A stretch of 45,745 bases of DNA, from positions 1 to 45,745 of the IMG/VR virus record IMGVR_UViG_3300032333_000196; one strand, written 5' to 3'. The position numbers were made by a program, and so were the translations under genes. The DNA is from a virus. Under the pieces are notes generated by a model, which saw nothing but the letters and a program-made list of their open reading frames with translations, did not search any database and was not told the origin of the DNA. Below, one piece after another: positions 9,273 through 21,300 of the stretch (its first letter is position 1; each line of letters begins with the position of its first letter).

Positions 9273-9890
9273 ATGTGCTTTTCATCTGGAGATGGCGGTG
9301 CCGCAGACCGTGCTCGGGCTGAGGAAGAAGCACGCCAGCAGCGAATCCGTGAGGGTTCGAAGCGAATCAACGAGACCTTCGCCGAGTTTGACGACGGCTT
9401 CTTCAAGAAGCGTCAGATGGAGTATCAAGCCTCCCAGCGTCCCGAAGTGGACCGCCAGTACAAGGAAGCCCAAAGCAACATCATGTACGGTCTGGCCCGA
9501 AGCGGCCAACTTGGCTCGTCTGAGCGTACCCGCCAGTTGGGCGTGGTCGGTCGTGAGCGTGATGCCGCAGCCCTCAAGGTCGCAGACAAGGGCATGGAGT
9601 ACGCCAACCAGGCCAAGGCACAGGTCGAGCAGTCCCGAACGGACCTCATGAACCAACTCAACGCCACTGGTGACTCTCAACTTGCCGCCAATCAGGCCGC
9701 AAACCGCATGAGCGTCCTGCGTGCACGGCCTGCGTTTGAGTCCCTAGGCTCCCTTTTTGAGACGTCTGGCGGTATCGCCAAGAACGTCAGACAGGCCGAA
9801 TACTACAATCCAGGCTCCCCTGGTTGGTCTGGCCTTAACCCGATGAACCCAGGCAAAGGTGCTGCGTCTCAACGCATCGTAACCAACTAA
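9273..9890 (+). CDS. Internal virion/ejection protein (small), coiled-coil rich
   Basis: 205 residues from ATG 9273 (a TTG six bases upstream is also in frame). The N-terminus MCFSSGDGG is followed by a strongly helical, charged region (RARAEEEARQQRIREGSKRINETFAEFDDGFFKKRQMEYQ). A second helical region follows (ERDAAALKVADKGMEYANQAKAQVEQSRTDLMNQL), then a Gly/Pro-rich tail. Small proteins of this type precede the gp14-like protein in many podoviruses and are ejected or form part of the core. Function is assigned by order and character. Confidence 0.65.
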   Translation: MCFSSGDGGAADRARAEEEARQQRIREGSKRINETFAEFDDGFFKKRQMEYQASQRPEVDRQYKEAQSNIMYGLARSGQLGSSERTRQLGVVGRERDAAALKVADKGMEYANQAKAQVEQSRTDLMNQLNATGDSQLAANQAANRMSVLRARPAFESLGSLFETSGGIAKNVRQAEYYNPGSPGWSGLNPMNPGKGAASQRIVTN

Positions 9891-9891
9891 C

Positions 9892-10800
9892 ATGTGTGAC
9901 GGAGGAATGACTTATGCCACGTATGCCGCCCTAGCGGCAGGCACCGCTGCGAAATACTCAGCCGCCCAGAAGACCAAGTCCGCCCAGGAGGCTGTTCAGA
10001 CCATGGAAGCCGAGCGTCAGGGCAAACTTCGCAAGGAGGCCGAAGCCGCCCTGGCCAACAACATCAGCGGAAACGAGAAAATCCAGGTCGAATCAGACAT
10101 CACCGAGCAGGCAGACAAGCGAAAGGAGTCCCTCACCGAGTCTCTCGGTATGAACTCGAACGAGGTCGGCGTAGGCTCAAAACTCGACCAACTTGGCGTG
10201 TCTGCGGGCAACAGGCTTGTTCAGACAGACTCCGCCCAGAAAAGTGCTGAAAACGCAGCCTCGGCCGCATCCCTGACGAACTCGCTCTCCAAACTCGGCG
10301 GATTCGGCGACATGGTCGCTGGTCGCAACGTCGCCAACGCCCGTGGGCTTATGGAGCAGGCCCAACTTGGCAACTTCATGCAGGGCTCCAACTCCGCCGC
10401 TGGCGTCGAGATGGAGCGTGCTGGCCGTGCGGGCGACAACCTCAACATGATTGGCGACATCCTGAACACGGTCGCCATGGTATCCAGCGGTTACGCCGCA
10501 CAAGGTACCTCCCCGTTCAACACGGCTGCCGAGAACGCAGCCATCGTCGCCAAGAACCAAGCGGCCGCCCAGGCTGCCGCCGCTGGAGCCACAGGGGCTG
10601 CGGCCACTGGCACGGTTACGACCGCTGGTGCGGCCGCCCCTTTCGCATCCCTTGGTTCCACCTTGCTCGGCTCCCTTTCAAAGAAGGGCGGCGGTCCCAG
10701 GTCTAGTTACATCGGTCCGTACACCTCCTCTTACTACGACGGTTTCAATGCCGCCGCCAACCTTGGCAAGAGCAAGGGGCAAAACAAACTCAACGTCTAA
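9892..10800 (+). CDS. Internal virion protein B-like (T7 gp14 role)
   Basis: 302 residues. It begins MCDGGMTYATYAALAAGTAAKYSAAQKTKSAQEAV, a hydrophobic/amphipathic Ala-rich start followed by long charged helices, as in gp14-like ejection proteins that enter the host outer membrane. Residues about 220-260 are an Ala/Gly low-complexity segment (NQAAAQAAAAGATGAAATGT). The Tyr-rich tail reads SSYIGPYTSSYYDG. It starts one base after the previous stop and ends five bases before the next gene. Confidence 0.72.
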   Translation: MCDGGMTYATYAALAAGTAAKYSAAQKTKSAQEAVQTMEAERQGKLRKEAEAALANNISGNEKIQVESDITEQADKRKESLTESLGMNSNEVGVGSKLDQLGVSAGNRLVQTDSAQKSAENAASAASLTNSLSKLGGFGDMVAGRNVANARGLMEQAQLGNFMQGSNSAAGVEMERAGRAGDNLNMIGDILNTVAMVSSGYAAQGTSPFNTAAENAAIVAKNQAAAQAAAAGATGAAATGTVTTAGAAAPFASLGSTLLGSLSKKGGGPRSSYIGPYTSSYYDGFNAAANLGKSKGQNKLNV

Positions 10801-10805
10801 ACATC

Positions 10806-12353
10806 ATGGGAACCACACCTAACCCGTTTGCCAACGCCATCAACAACTGGGGCGTCGACCCCAAGGCTGCCGCCGAAGGCCAGTACATCTCCACCAACAC
10901 GCAGTTGAAGGCGGCCGAACTGGAAAAACAGAAGGGCATCCTTGATGCCCGCAAGCGTCTCGCCACGTACAATCTGCACCCTGCGGCCCTTGATGCCGCA
11001 CTTTCGAACGACTCCTTCAAGGCTGATGACGTGCTCAGGGCGTCTGGCTTCGGTGCGGCCCACAACACCCTTATCGGTGCAGACGGGAAACCTGTTGCCG
11101 TGTCTGACCCGAGGGTTCTTGCGTCTGCGTCCCTCCTGCTAGGCAACGCACCCAATGAGACCATCGGTGCCTGGGGTTCTGGTGCTTTCCAGAAGCCTGC
11201 AACCAGTAATGGAGACGCAGACGAGACGTTCATCAAGGGCACCAATGGCGGCCCAGACATGATTTTCAACAAGCGTACTGGGCAGGCCAGACTTGCCACC
11301 ATCAGTGGGCCTGGTGCTCCTGCCGCTGCCCCCGCCGCCCCCGCTGGTCAGCCTGTTGCCAAACAGCCCGCCCAGCCTGCGGCTGCTCAGTCTGTCGCTG
11401 GCGTGATGCCTAACACCTACCAGAAAATCGTGCCCTCTGTCACGCCTGGGGTTCCTTCTACCATCGTCACCTACCAACTTGGTGCCAATGGCCAGGAAAA
11501 CATCCTCAAGGTCGAGAATGTCGACACCCGTTCTGGCCAAGCCCTTAGCACGGCAACCCTCAGCCAACTCCGCAAGGACCGCTCAGACGCAGACAGACAG
11601 AAGTACGCCAAGGCCGTCCAGTCTGGCAATCCGTTCGAGTGGCTGCTGAACAAGCACATGGGCATGCTCGACGCCGACGGCAACCGAACCAATCCTGGCA
11701 CGGCCATCAACACGGTCGAAATGAACTCCTTCGTGAACACGGCCAAGCGTTTCCATAACGCTGGGTACGACATCACCGAGTCCTTCCAGGAAGCCCTGAA
11801 GGCCCACCCTGGTCTGGCCGCTGGTCGTGGGAACATGGAGGGCAAGGAGTGGGGCAGTTCCTTCTTTAACATGGACATCGAAAAGGACGCCGCTGGGCGA
11901 GTCCTCCAGGACCTTGGCAGGGGAGACACGGAACTCCTGACCTCTAAGAAGTTCAAACAGAACCTGAAGCCGTCCATGACGCCCTCTGGAAACACCATCC
12001 CCAGCGGCAAGCCAGACGACCCACTTACCCCCGACTTCGACGAAAGCATCCAGTACGAGGTGGACACCGCTAATACGGACTATTCCGACCTAAAGGGTGC
12101 CGTCCCTGTGCCTTTTGAGATTTCGGCCATCGGCGGGAACAAGAACTCGGTCTCGAACCTGTTCTCCACGAAGACCGCCAAGCCCCAGATTGCGACCGAG
12201 ATGAAGGATGAGACCAAACTCGTCCCCAGCCAAATCGGCAAGTGGGTCTACCAGAACGGCCCCGACGGCAATCCTACATTTGGTATCGTCATCAAGGACC
12301 CTAAGAGCGGGAAGCCGAAGTTCTCCCCAGTCACTGGCGAACTTCCAGAGTAA
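10806..12353 (+). CDS. Ejection/internal core protein (T7 gp15-like position)
   Basis: 515 residues between the gp14-like gene and the giant virion protein, the usual gp15 slot. The N-terminus MGTTPNPFANAINNWGVDPKAAAEGQYISTNTQLKAAELEKQ is helical. Residues about 165-200 are a Pro/Ala linker (GAPAAAPAAPAGQPVAKQPAQPAAAQ), and the remainder is a mixed domain with FEWLLNKHMGMLDADGNRTNPGTAINTVEMN. No enzymatic motif is seen. Core or ejection function is inferred from gene order; a tail-associated role is possible. Confidence 0.6.
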   Translation: MGTTPNPFANAINNWGVDPKAAAEGQYISTNTQLKAAELEKQKGILDARKRLATYNLHPAALDAALSNDSFKADDVLRASGFGAAHNTLIGADGKPVAVSDPRVLASASLLLGNAPNETIGAWGSGAFQKPATSNGDADETFIKGTNGGPDMIFNKRTGQARLATISGPGAPAAAPAAPAGQPVAKQPAQPAAAQSVAGVMPNTYQKIVPSVTPGVPSTIVTYQLGANGQENILKVENVDTRSGQALSTATLSQLRKDRSDADRQKYAKAVQSGNPFEWLLNKHMGMLDADGNRTNPGTAINTVEMNSFVNTAKRFHNAGYDITESFQEALKAHPGLAAGRGNMEGKEWGSSFFNMDIEKDAAGRVLQDLGRGDTELLTSKKFKQNLKPSMTPSGNTIPSGKPDDPLTPDFDESIQYEVDTANTDYSDLKGAVPVPFEISAIGGNKNSVSNLFSTKTAKPQIATEMKDETKLVPSQIGKWVYQNGPDGNPTFGIVIKDPKSGKPKFSPVTGELPE

Positions 12354-12362
12354 TCTGGACAT

Positions 12363-12374
12363 CTGTCTGCAGAC
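12363..12374. promoter_or_regulatory. CTGTCTGCAGAC palindrome before the giant gene
   Basis: GTCTGCAGAC (12365-12374) lies in the 37-bp gap between the gp15-like stop codon and the start of the 3,071-residue protein. No SD sequence is present in that gap. Confidence 0.4.
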
Positions 12375-12390
12375 GGCCTAGTCGTCTGCT

Positions 12391-15300
12391 ATGGAAAACG
12401 CACTGTCTGAGTACCTGCGGAGTTGGGTCATCAAGGAAGGCATCGACCCCGTCTACCTCAATACGCCCGAGGGCCAGAAACTGGTCCGAGATGAAATCGC
12501 CAGGGTAACCAAGGGCACAGACAACACTGCGACTGGCCTCATCGCAGGCGGTACGTACGATTATCCGCAGGCCGTCGAGACCAAGAACGCCACGGGTACC
12601 ATGCCGCAGGTCGACCCTGCCACTGGTTCCTACGTGACGCAGCCGAATCGTCACAGCATCTTGGGTGTCAAGACCAACGTCAGCAGCCAGATGCCTGGTG
12701 CACCTGGATACCCTGCGTTGAGCGGCGTCGTCATCAGGGACAAGGACGGTAGCACGTTTGAGATGAGCCCAGACGGAGCCCTTAGGCCGTACTCCACGCC
12801 CAATCTTCCCAGCATCCAGGCACCGCAGGAGCGGTCCGTAGGTCAGATTGTTGGCGACCTCCTCACCAAGATTCCCGTCGAGGCCGCACGTGGTGTTCTG
12901 TCTGCGAAGGACGCACTTTTCGGTCCGCCTGAAAACCCGTGGGTCGAACTTCCGAACGACCCCCGTGGCGTTCGGAATCCCGTCAACCAGAGCCCGTATT
13001 ACCCGACGGCTTCCCCTGGTGAAAACGCACTTTACGGCAAGATGGGCATCGTGCCCGCTGGTCAGGAAGGAAACACCCCGTTGTACGGCTACAAGCCGTG
13101 GGTGCCCGAGTCGACGGTTGTCGACCAGGCCAAGAAATACGGCGGCTTCATGGGTTCCATGGGCACGGGCATGGTTTCCAGAATCACAGACAGCATCAAC
13201 AATAACGGAATCCCCATCTACGGACCTAACGGCCTGAACCAGCCTGCCGTAAGTCAAGCCTTTGACCTGACTCAGGACGACAACATGCTCACTGGCGGCA
13301 TCAAGGCTGTCGGCAATAACGCCCTCGGTTTGGCTGATTTTCTCACTTCGCCGATGATGGTGGGGGTCACGGCTGGTGGTGCGGCTGTCGGCGGCATGAA
13401 TACGCTCGCTGCCACGCCTCGTGTTCAACCTGTACCCACATTCCCTGGCCCTGGCCTCGGCGGTGCCCCTCAGATGTGGTACAAGATTCCTGGTCAGGTC
13501 GGCAGATTCCCCGCTCGCTGGCACAATGCGACGCTCGGCTCGCAGGCTGCGAATACTCCCAACGCCGTCCGTCTGGCGAACGCCCTTAGTACTGGAGTTC
13601 AGGCGGACTTCGCCTTGGGCCTCGGTTCGCACGCACTCTCGAGTGCTGGCGACGTCATCAATAATACCTTCGGAGACGGCGTCCCCGTCGAGCAGCCCGT
13701 GTACACCCCGTACTCCGCCGAGTGGTATCAGCAACTCGGCGAGCAGATGCAGCAGACTGGAGACACCACGCTTCAGACGCCGTATTCCTCGCTCAATCAG
13801 AAAAGCGGAACCCAGGCTGTCTCGTCTGCGGTTGACGCTGGTCTGTCTGGACTCTTTGCCCACCAAATCGCCTCCCATACGCTGGCTGGCGACAGCATCC
13901 CGAACATCATCAACCCTCGTGGACAGGACCAACTTGCCCAAAGGAACAGGGAGACCCTGCTGGCTAGCCTCCTGAAGGGTCAGCCTACTGGCATCTCTCC
14001 CCGTGAGCAGCAAATCCTGAACGCCCAGGCAGACAACACCTTCCTCGGTCAGGAGCGTGTTCCCGAGGGCTCGCATGTGCTCGAGGCCGTACCCCGTGCG
14101 GACGGCAAGGGCATGCAGGCTGTTCCGTTCACGTCTGAAGTTGACCTCATCGACAAGACCAAGGGCATCCAGGGTACCATCGATGAATCCGAACGTCTGC
14201 GAATCAGACAGGAGTTCGAGCAGTTCCGACGCAGCATGGAGAACATGGATTTGTCCATGAATCAAGCCAACCTGCTGGCCGCATCTGGCAAGCCCGTCCG
14301 TGGCGTCGGTCCTGCTATCAAGCCCAAGGACGTCGAGGTTAAGAAGGGTGGCGAAGTCACCTCTCCGCTGGGTGTCCCCGAAGTCAACGGCGTTCCCGCA
14401 ACCAAGCAGGGCCAGGTCCAAGGTCAGGCTCAGGTCACCCTGAACCCCGAGGCTACCGCCGCCGCTCCTGCGGCCGCTCCTGCCGTGGACATGGCCGCCA
14501 TCGACCAGAAAATCAAGGCACTGCAGGATAAACTGCGTGAGATGGTCATGGACCCGAACACCGCAGACAAGGACATCAAGGCTGCCCGCAACGAACTCAA
14601 GGCCGCCGTCCGTGAGAAGGATGCCGCCCCGCAGGCTGCCGCCGCTCCTGCCCCTGCACCCACTGCGACCACCGCTCCCGCAGCCCCGACCGCCACGGCT
14701 GCCGCACCCACGCTTGCGGACGTCACGGCTGCGGCCATCCCGAAGCCGACGGCCAAACCCACGACCAAGCCCGTTGCTCCGCCTGAAAAAGCCCCGACCC
14801 CGACGGTTGCAGAGACGGCCAATGCCGCAGGTGGTGGTGCTCCCGCCACTCCTCCCCCCGCTCGGCCGACCCAGAAACAGGTGTTCTACGATGAGGCCGT
14901 CCTGCCTCCGCAGACAGACGCAGACAGGGCTCTGTACGGTCGTGACATTCCGACCTCGATTCCCATTCCCGCTGGCAACGAGGGCAAGAACTTCAAGTTC
15001 ATGGTCTACGACCGTCAGACCAAGGCCACCCAGTGGATTGAAGCGGACAACCCCCTCAACTTCAAGCAGGTGCGTGAGCGTGCGTTGGAGCAGTACGGCG
15101 ACAGTGCCGTTGTCGTCCAGATGCGTACCATCATCCCCAGTGGCGAGCAGGTCAAGAACCGCAAGGTGCGTGCTGAGATGCCCTACGAGGCTCGTGTTCG
15201 TGAGAAGAAGGGCGGCGGCGAGCGTATCCCCGAGGACCAGCGTCCCCCGCAAATCAAGCCCCGTGAGGCCCCCGACCGTGATGCGGCCGCCTTGCTCGAG

Positions 15301-18300
15301 CAGGTCAAGGACCCTCGCCGTCTGAGTTACGACGAAGTCGTCCGTCTGGCTGAACAGGGCAACAGCGTCGCCAAGGAGGAACTTCTTTCCAGACAGCGTC
15401 AGATGTCTGGCGACAAGGCGGACCGCCGAGCCACACGTCTTGACGGCCTGAAGCCCACCGTAGAATCAGCCGACGTCCTCAAGAAGCGTATCGACGAAAC
15501 TCCTGGCCAGATTCGCACCCTCGAAGCCGAGGTCGTCGAACTAAACAAGCATGCCGTCAAGATGGGCATCCGAGGCAAGACGCCCGAAGGCCAGAAGCAG
15601 ATGGCGGACCCCAAGAACTTCCCCAACGGCCGAACCCCTGCCATGGTTCGCCGTGAAATCGAACGCAAGCGTGACGCCTGGTCTGCGGCCAAGTCCGAAC
15701 TGAACAACCGCACCCGCCAACAGCAGGGATGGGTGGACGTCCGTGGTAAGAAGACCCTCAAGAGCAACGAGCCCGACCTGACCCCGATGGACCGTCCTGG
15801 CAACGAGGGCAAGGCCCCGTCTGCCCCGACTCCCGCTGGCCACCGAAGCGGCGACATGCCCCGTATTTCTGGCGTCCACGCCCTGCGTCAGCACAAGGGC
15901 GACCTCAGCCGACTTACCAACGACCAGTTGGCCGAAGTCCAGAAGGACCTCACCAGCAAGGGCCACACGGACAAGGACAAGACCGAGGAGGGCAAGACCC
16001 TTCGCAAGGTCAACCACGCCCTCGACCGCCGTGCCCTCAAGGCCAAGGGCGACGAGCAGTTGATGGACCTGCAGGACCTGAATACCCGCAAGCAGAGCAT
16101 CCCAGGCGAACTCGAGGCCGAGCGTCTGCGACTCAGCAAGGGCATCGACACCCTGTCTGGACCCGAGAAGTCCAAGATTATCGAGAACATCAAGGACCTC
16201 GAAGGCGAACAGCGTCGCATCGACGACGAACTGGCCTACCGCAGGCGTAAGGAAGCCGCCCGACGGAGCACCTACGGCGAAGGCAATCCTGGTGCCAAGG
16301 AAGGCAACGTCACGGTTCCGCCCAAGCCCGAGAAACTCCCCGCCCCTGGCGACAAGGAAGCCCCCAAGCAGCCCGCTCCTGATGCCGCCGAGGCGGCCCG
16401 CCGTGCGGAAGCCGAGCGTGCCCAGAAGGAAGCCGCAGACAAGGCTGAGACCCAGCGTCGTGAGGCCGAAGCCCGTGCCGAGTCCGAGCGTCAGGCGGCC
16501 GAGGAAGCCCGCCGCCAGGAAGAAGAACGTGCCGCTGCTGAGGAGACTCGCAGGCAGGAGGAAGAAACCCGCAGACAGGACGAGGAAGCCCGCAGACAGG
16601 AAGAAGAAGCCCGTCGGAAGGAGCAGGAAGAAGACACCCCCGAGGACGACTTCGTGTCCAGTGTGACCGAGAACGTCGAAAATCTCGAGGGCGTCGACGG
16701 GTTCTCGCAGGCCGTCCAGAAGCAGATGTTCGGCACCAAGAAGAACCCTGGCCTGCTGGCTAAAATCAGGGAATCCATTGAATCCTACGAGGCCGCCACG
16801 ACCCCCGCCGAAAAGCGTGCGGCCATCGAAAAGGTTCGTGAACACCAGTCCGAACTCGAGTCAATCCGAGACGACCTTCAGGAAAAGCACGACAATACCC
16901 CCGAAAGCCTGCAGGAAACCGACGCCTACTACAACCGTGAGGAGGCCATCAGTGCCCTCGAGGATGCGATTGATGGCATCATGGAGGCGACGTACAGGAA
17001 TGAGCCCAAGGACACAGACATCGACCGTGGTGCCCCCGCAGACAACAAGATGCCCGCTGGCAGGGAGCGAGTTTCAATCGACGCCGAGCAAATCGTCACC
17101 GACATCCAGAACGCCTACGACAGGCGTGGGCCGAACATGCCGATTTCGAACGGCCTTCGTGACGCACTCGGCAAGTACTACGACAAGACTGGGGTCAAAC
17201 TTGAGGTCAAGGTCAAGACGCCAGACAGTGGTGCCTACTTCGAGGTGGTCCTGGTAGAGCCAGGTTCTGGCAGACAGGTTGCGTCTGCTGAGTTCACCGT
17301 CGAGTTCAACGGCGACGTCTATGTCGCAAGGCTTGATACGAGTGGCGACTTCAGGCGGAACGGCTTCGCCACTGGCCTGATTGCCGAAGGTCTGCGTTCC
17401 ACTGGCGAGCAGTTCGTCAAGTCTGGCATCGAGAAGCGTACCAAGGTCAGCCTGCATGACGCCTCCGAGGGTGGTGCGTCTGGGCGTGCCCTCGAGAACG
17501 TCGTCGGCAGCGTCAAGACAGACGAGGCCATGAGCGATGAAGTCAGCCCCGAGGTCGCTGGTAGGTTCGACCCGACTCGTCAGTACTCCAGGAAGGGCTC
17601 TGGGGAAAGCATGGACAAGGGTGCTGCCGCACGTGGCAGGTGGGCTGAACATGAAGCACGCCTTCAGCATTTGAGCCCTGGTCAAAGGCGTGTCGTCGAC
17701 CGCATCATGAAGGGCGGTGCCAATGTCGCAGACGTACTCAAGGACATCAGTGAGTCGTTTGTCGGTGAGAACTCCGAGAACGGCAAGATGGCTCGGTACG
17801 CCAAGTTCCTCCTTGATAACGCAGACGCTCGCTCACTGTCTGCGGCAGTAAAGATGCAGACAGAGGGTGGACGCATTACTAGCGACGACTCGCAGTACAT
17901 TGGCCCCAGTGCAGGCAATAGCATGCGTAGCGGCCCTCGCTCGAGGGGCACAATCGAGATGAGTTACCACCACGTTCTCACCACCGATGGCGTTGGAAGC
18001 GGCAAGGGCGGCATCTCTGTAATCATGCACGAAATCACGCATGCCGTGACTGCAAACAAGATTAACCGTGCTCTTGTTGGCTTCACTGGTGACTACGTTA
18101 ACAAAGGCACTGTCGGCACCGCCTACCTAGACAAGGTTCGTGCCTTCGTTAAGTCCGAATCAAGCGACCCTGGTGTCCGACGTCTGGCCCGTGCTTACCT
18201 GAAGTACATCGAGAACGCAGACAAGAGCAAGCCCATCAACAGGGAGTCTATCGAAAGCGACGCCAAGCAGAGCATCGGAGTCTCCTCTAATAACCTGAAT

Positions 18301-21300
18301 GAAGTCCTCCAAAACAAGCAGTACGGCGGAGTGAACCTGCACGAGTTCGCATCCGAGTGCATGACCAACCCAGAGTTCCAAGCACAACTGTCTGCGATGA
18401 AGTTCTCGGAGAACAAGAGCATCATGCAGGTCTTTAAGGATGCCGTTGCCCAGATTCTCGGAATCGACTCGGCCAAGGCCGAAGGCACCTTGCTCCGTGA
18501 GGCCATGGAATCCACCATGGAGGTCGCCGCCACGAAGATTGAGGACGTCTCAAAGCCAGGTGAGGAGTTCTACTCCAACCTGCAGGAAGAACGCAAACAA
18601 CGCAAGATGAGGGGTGGAATGTCTGAAGCCGATGCTGATGCTGCTGCCAAGGGCGAACTCTCGCTTCACCGTGAAGGAGGCTCTGACCTGTTTGACCGTG
18701 AGCGTGGTGTCAGAAATGCTGGAAGGTCGTATGAGGACGTGCGTGCAGACCTGGACGCCGCAAAGAAAGCCGACACATCCAAGATGAGTGCCGTCGATGA
18801 GTTTCATCACATGCGTGAAGTCGAACGCCTGGAGCGTGAGGTGAAAATGATGGAGGATGAGATGAGAAATGTCCGCTCCAAAACCCCTTCGTACGACAAG
18901 GCCCTCGAAAACCTTCGACGCCTAGGCAAGGAAAACCCCACTTATGACGAGGTCATGAATGAGGTTGACCGAATGGACGACATGAGAAGCAGCGGTTCCT
19001 ATGAGCCCCGAGGCCTTGAACGTGACCGACGGCGTTATCTCAAAGGGAAGACCGACATGGAAATCGAAGCCGAGATGATTCGTGCAAAGGACGAATCCGT
19101 GGACAGAGACTTCGAAGACAGACAGGTAATGCGTGACGCAGACAGGCTTGCCAGTTCTGGAGAATGGGAGGAGCAGACGGAACTTGACCCAGGCGATTAC
19201 CAGAATCCAGCCAGCAATAAGAGCGTCGGCCGTGCTATCCGTGAGGAAGTCCGTGCCCACCAGAACTCGGTCGAGGACTTCGGCAAGTGGTTGAAGTCCC
19301 TGGACGCCGAGTCAGACAGCCGAAGCGTCTCCAGGAAGTGGACCAATCGGACCACCGACTTCGTGACGGCCTCGTTCCTGCAGGCGGCCCAAGGCGAGTT
19401 GCTCAAGATTGCCGAACGGTACGATTCCCCTGGTGCCATGCGTGTCAGCGGCATGCTGAACGGCACGCTCGCTGGACGCACGGACAGTGCCAGGGACATG
19501 GGCTACCACAGCGAGGTCAGCACCAACACCATCAAGTTCAACAACAGGGTAGCCAACACCATCAGGGCCTTCGAGTCTGAACTCCGTGGCATGTCCACCT
19601 CCGAGCAGCGTGAACTCCTGGAAGTCCTCGGGCGTGAGATGACCAAGGACGGTCTGCCGTCTGACCCCAAGTTGGCCAAGGCCGTCACGGAACTTCGCCA
19701 ACTGTACAAGGACATGTTCTTCTACCAGAAGCGTGCTGGGGTGAAACTTGACTGGGCTGGCGACACTTACGTCCCCCGTATGCTTGACAACTCCAAGGTC
19801 CTCGCAGACAGGGATGGCTTCGTCAACGCCGCCCAGAAGGCCTACGAGGCCAGCGGTCTGGACCCAGTCGAGGCCCTCGGTGCGGCCGTGCAGTGGTACG
19901 ACAACATCGTCCTCGGAGACAACGGGTTCAGTTACTCCGAAGGCGGCGGCTTCATCTTCGACAGCGGCAACATGAACGGCGAGCCCAAGCACACCCGCTC
20001 CCGCAAGTTCGACAAGTACGCAGACAGCCTCCTGGACAGGTTCTACAACCGAAACATCATGGACGTCACCCAGGCCTACGTCGGCCGTGCCGTCAGGAAC
20101 GCCGAAATCTCCCGCAGGTTCGGTGCCGACTTCGGCAAGTACCAGGAAATCCAGAGGTCCATCATCCGTGACGAAGCCAACGCCAAGGGCGTCGGCAACG
20201 GCGGTATCGTCCGTGAGTTGAACAACAACGTCGCCGCCCAACTTGGTGCCAACGGCGGAAGCGGCGTCATCAAGAACATCTCGAACGTGGTCAACTCGTA
20301 CACGGCCATCTCCATGCTCCCCCGTGCGACCTTCTCGTCGCTCACCGAGCCCGTGGTCATGGCCATCCGAACTGGCCGCATGACGGACGTCTTCAACGCC
20401 TACAGACACAGCATGGTCCAGTTCGGCAGACAGTTGGCCAGCCTGCCCCCCGACTACCGCACCAAACTGGCCGAGGACATCGGCGTCGTTGCGGCCCATG
20501 CGGTCAGCGGCTTCACGTCCTCCTCCGTCAACGGACGCTTCCTGAGCGACTCCGTCAACACCGCCTCCAGCCGTGTCACCTCGCAGTTCTTCCGACGGAC
20601 TGGTCTGCACCAGTTCACCGAGGGCACCCGTGTGGCCGCCGTCGCCATGGGCGAGGTGTTCCTCCGCCGTCTGGCCCGTGACATCAGCGAGAATAACGAC
20701 ATCAAGGCCTCGAGCACACGCTACCTGCGTGAACTCGGCATCAAGGACGTCGAAGGGTTCTCGAGGTTCGTGAAGACCCTGGAGGGCATGGATGAAGCCA
20801 CCCGTCTGGACGCCGTCACGAACAACAGGGCCTACCGAAACGCCCTCGTGAAGTTCGCCGAGCAGACCATCATGAACCCCAACGCAGGCACCCGTCCCCG
20901 CTGGGCCGCCCACCCGATTGGCTCCATGTGCTACAACCTGCAGTCCTACCTCGGTGCGTTCCACGAGAACGTGACGAAGCGTGTCATGCGTGTGTCTGCG
21001 GCTGCCGCCAGCGAGAAGGGTCTGACGGTCTCAGACAGGGTTCGCATGGCTGGTCCTCTCGCCACCTTCCCCGTTCTTGCCATGGCAGCCTACGCCCTGA
21101 ACAACAACGTGCGTGAGGAACTGTTCACCGACCCTGCCCGCAGGTTCGACGACCCAGACAGCCTTGGCATGAAGCAACTCCGTGCCCTGTCCCGCTCCAA
21201 CATCCTCGGTCGATTCGACGCCATCGTCAATCTGGCCACCAACGCCAAGTACGACAAGGACCCCGCCACGGCCCTGGTCGGCCCTGGTCTCGGCATCCTG

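Noticed and set aside
12331-15252. 973-residue minus-strand frame opposite the giant gene
   Set aside because: Shadow frame of low-complexity Ala/Pro/Arg coding sequence; Gly/Arg-rich translation without domains.
19312-20964. 550-residue minus-strand frame opposite the giant gene
   Set aside because: Shadow of biased codon use; no leader, no motif.
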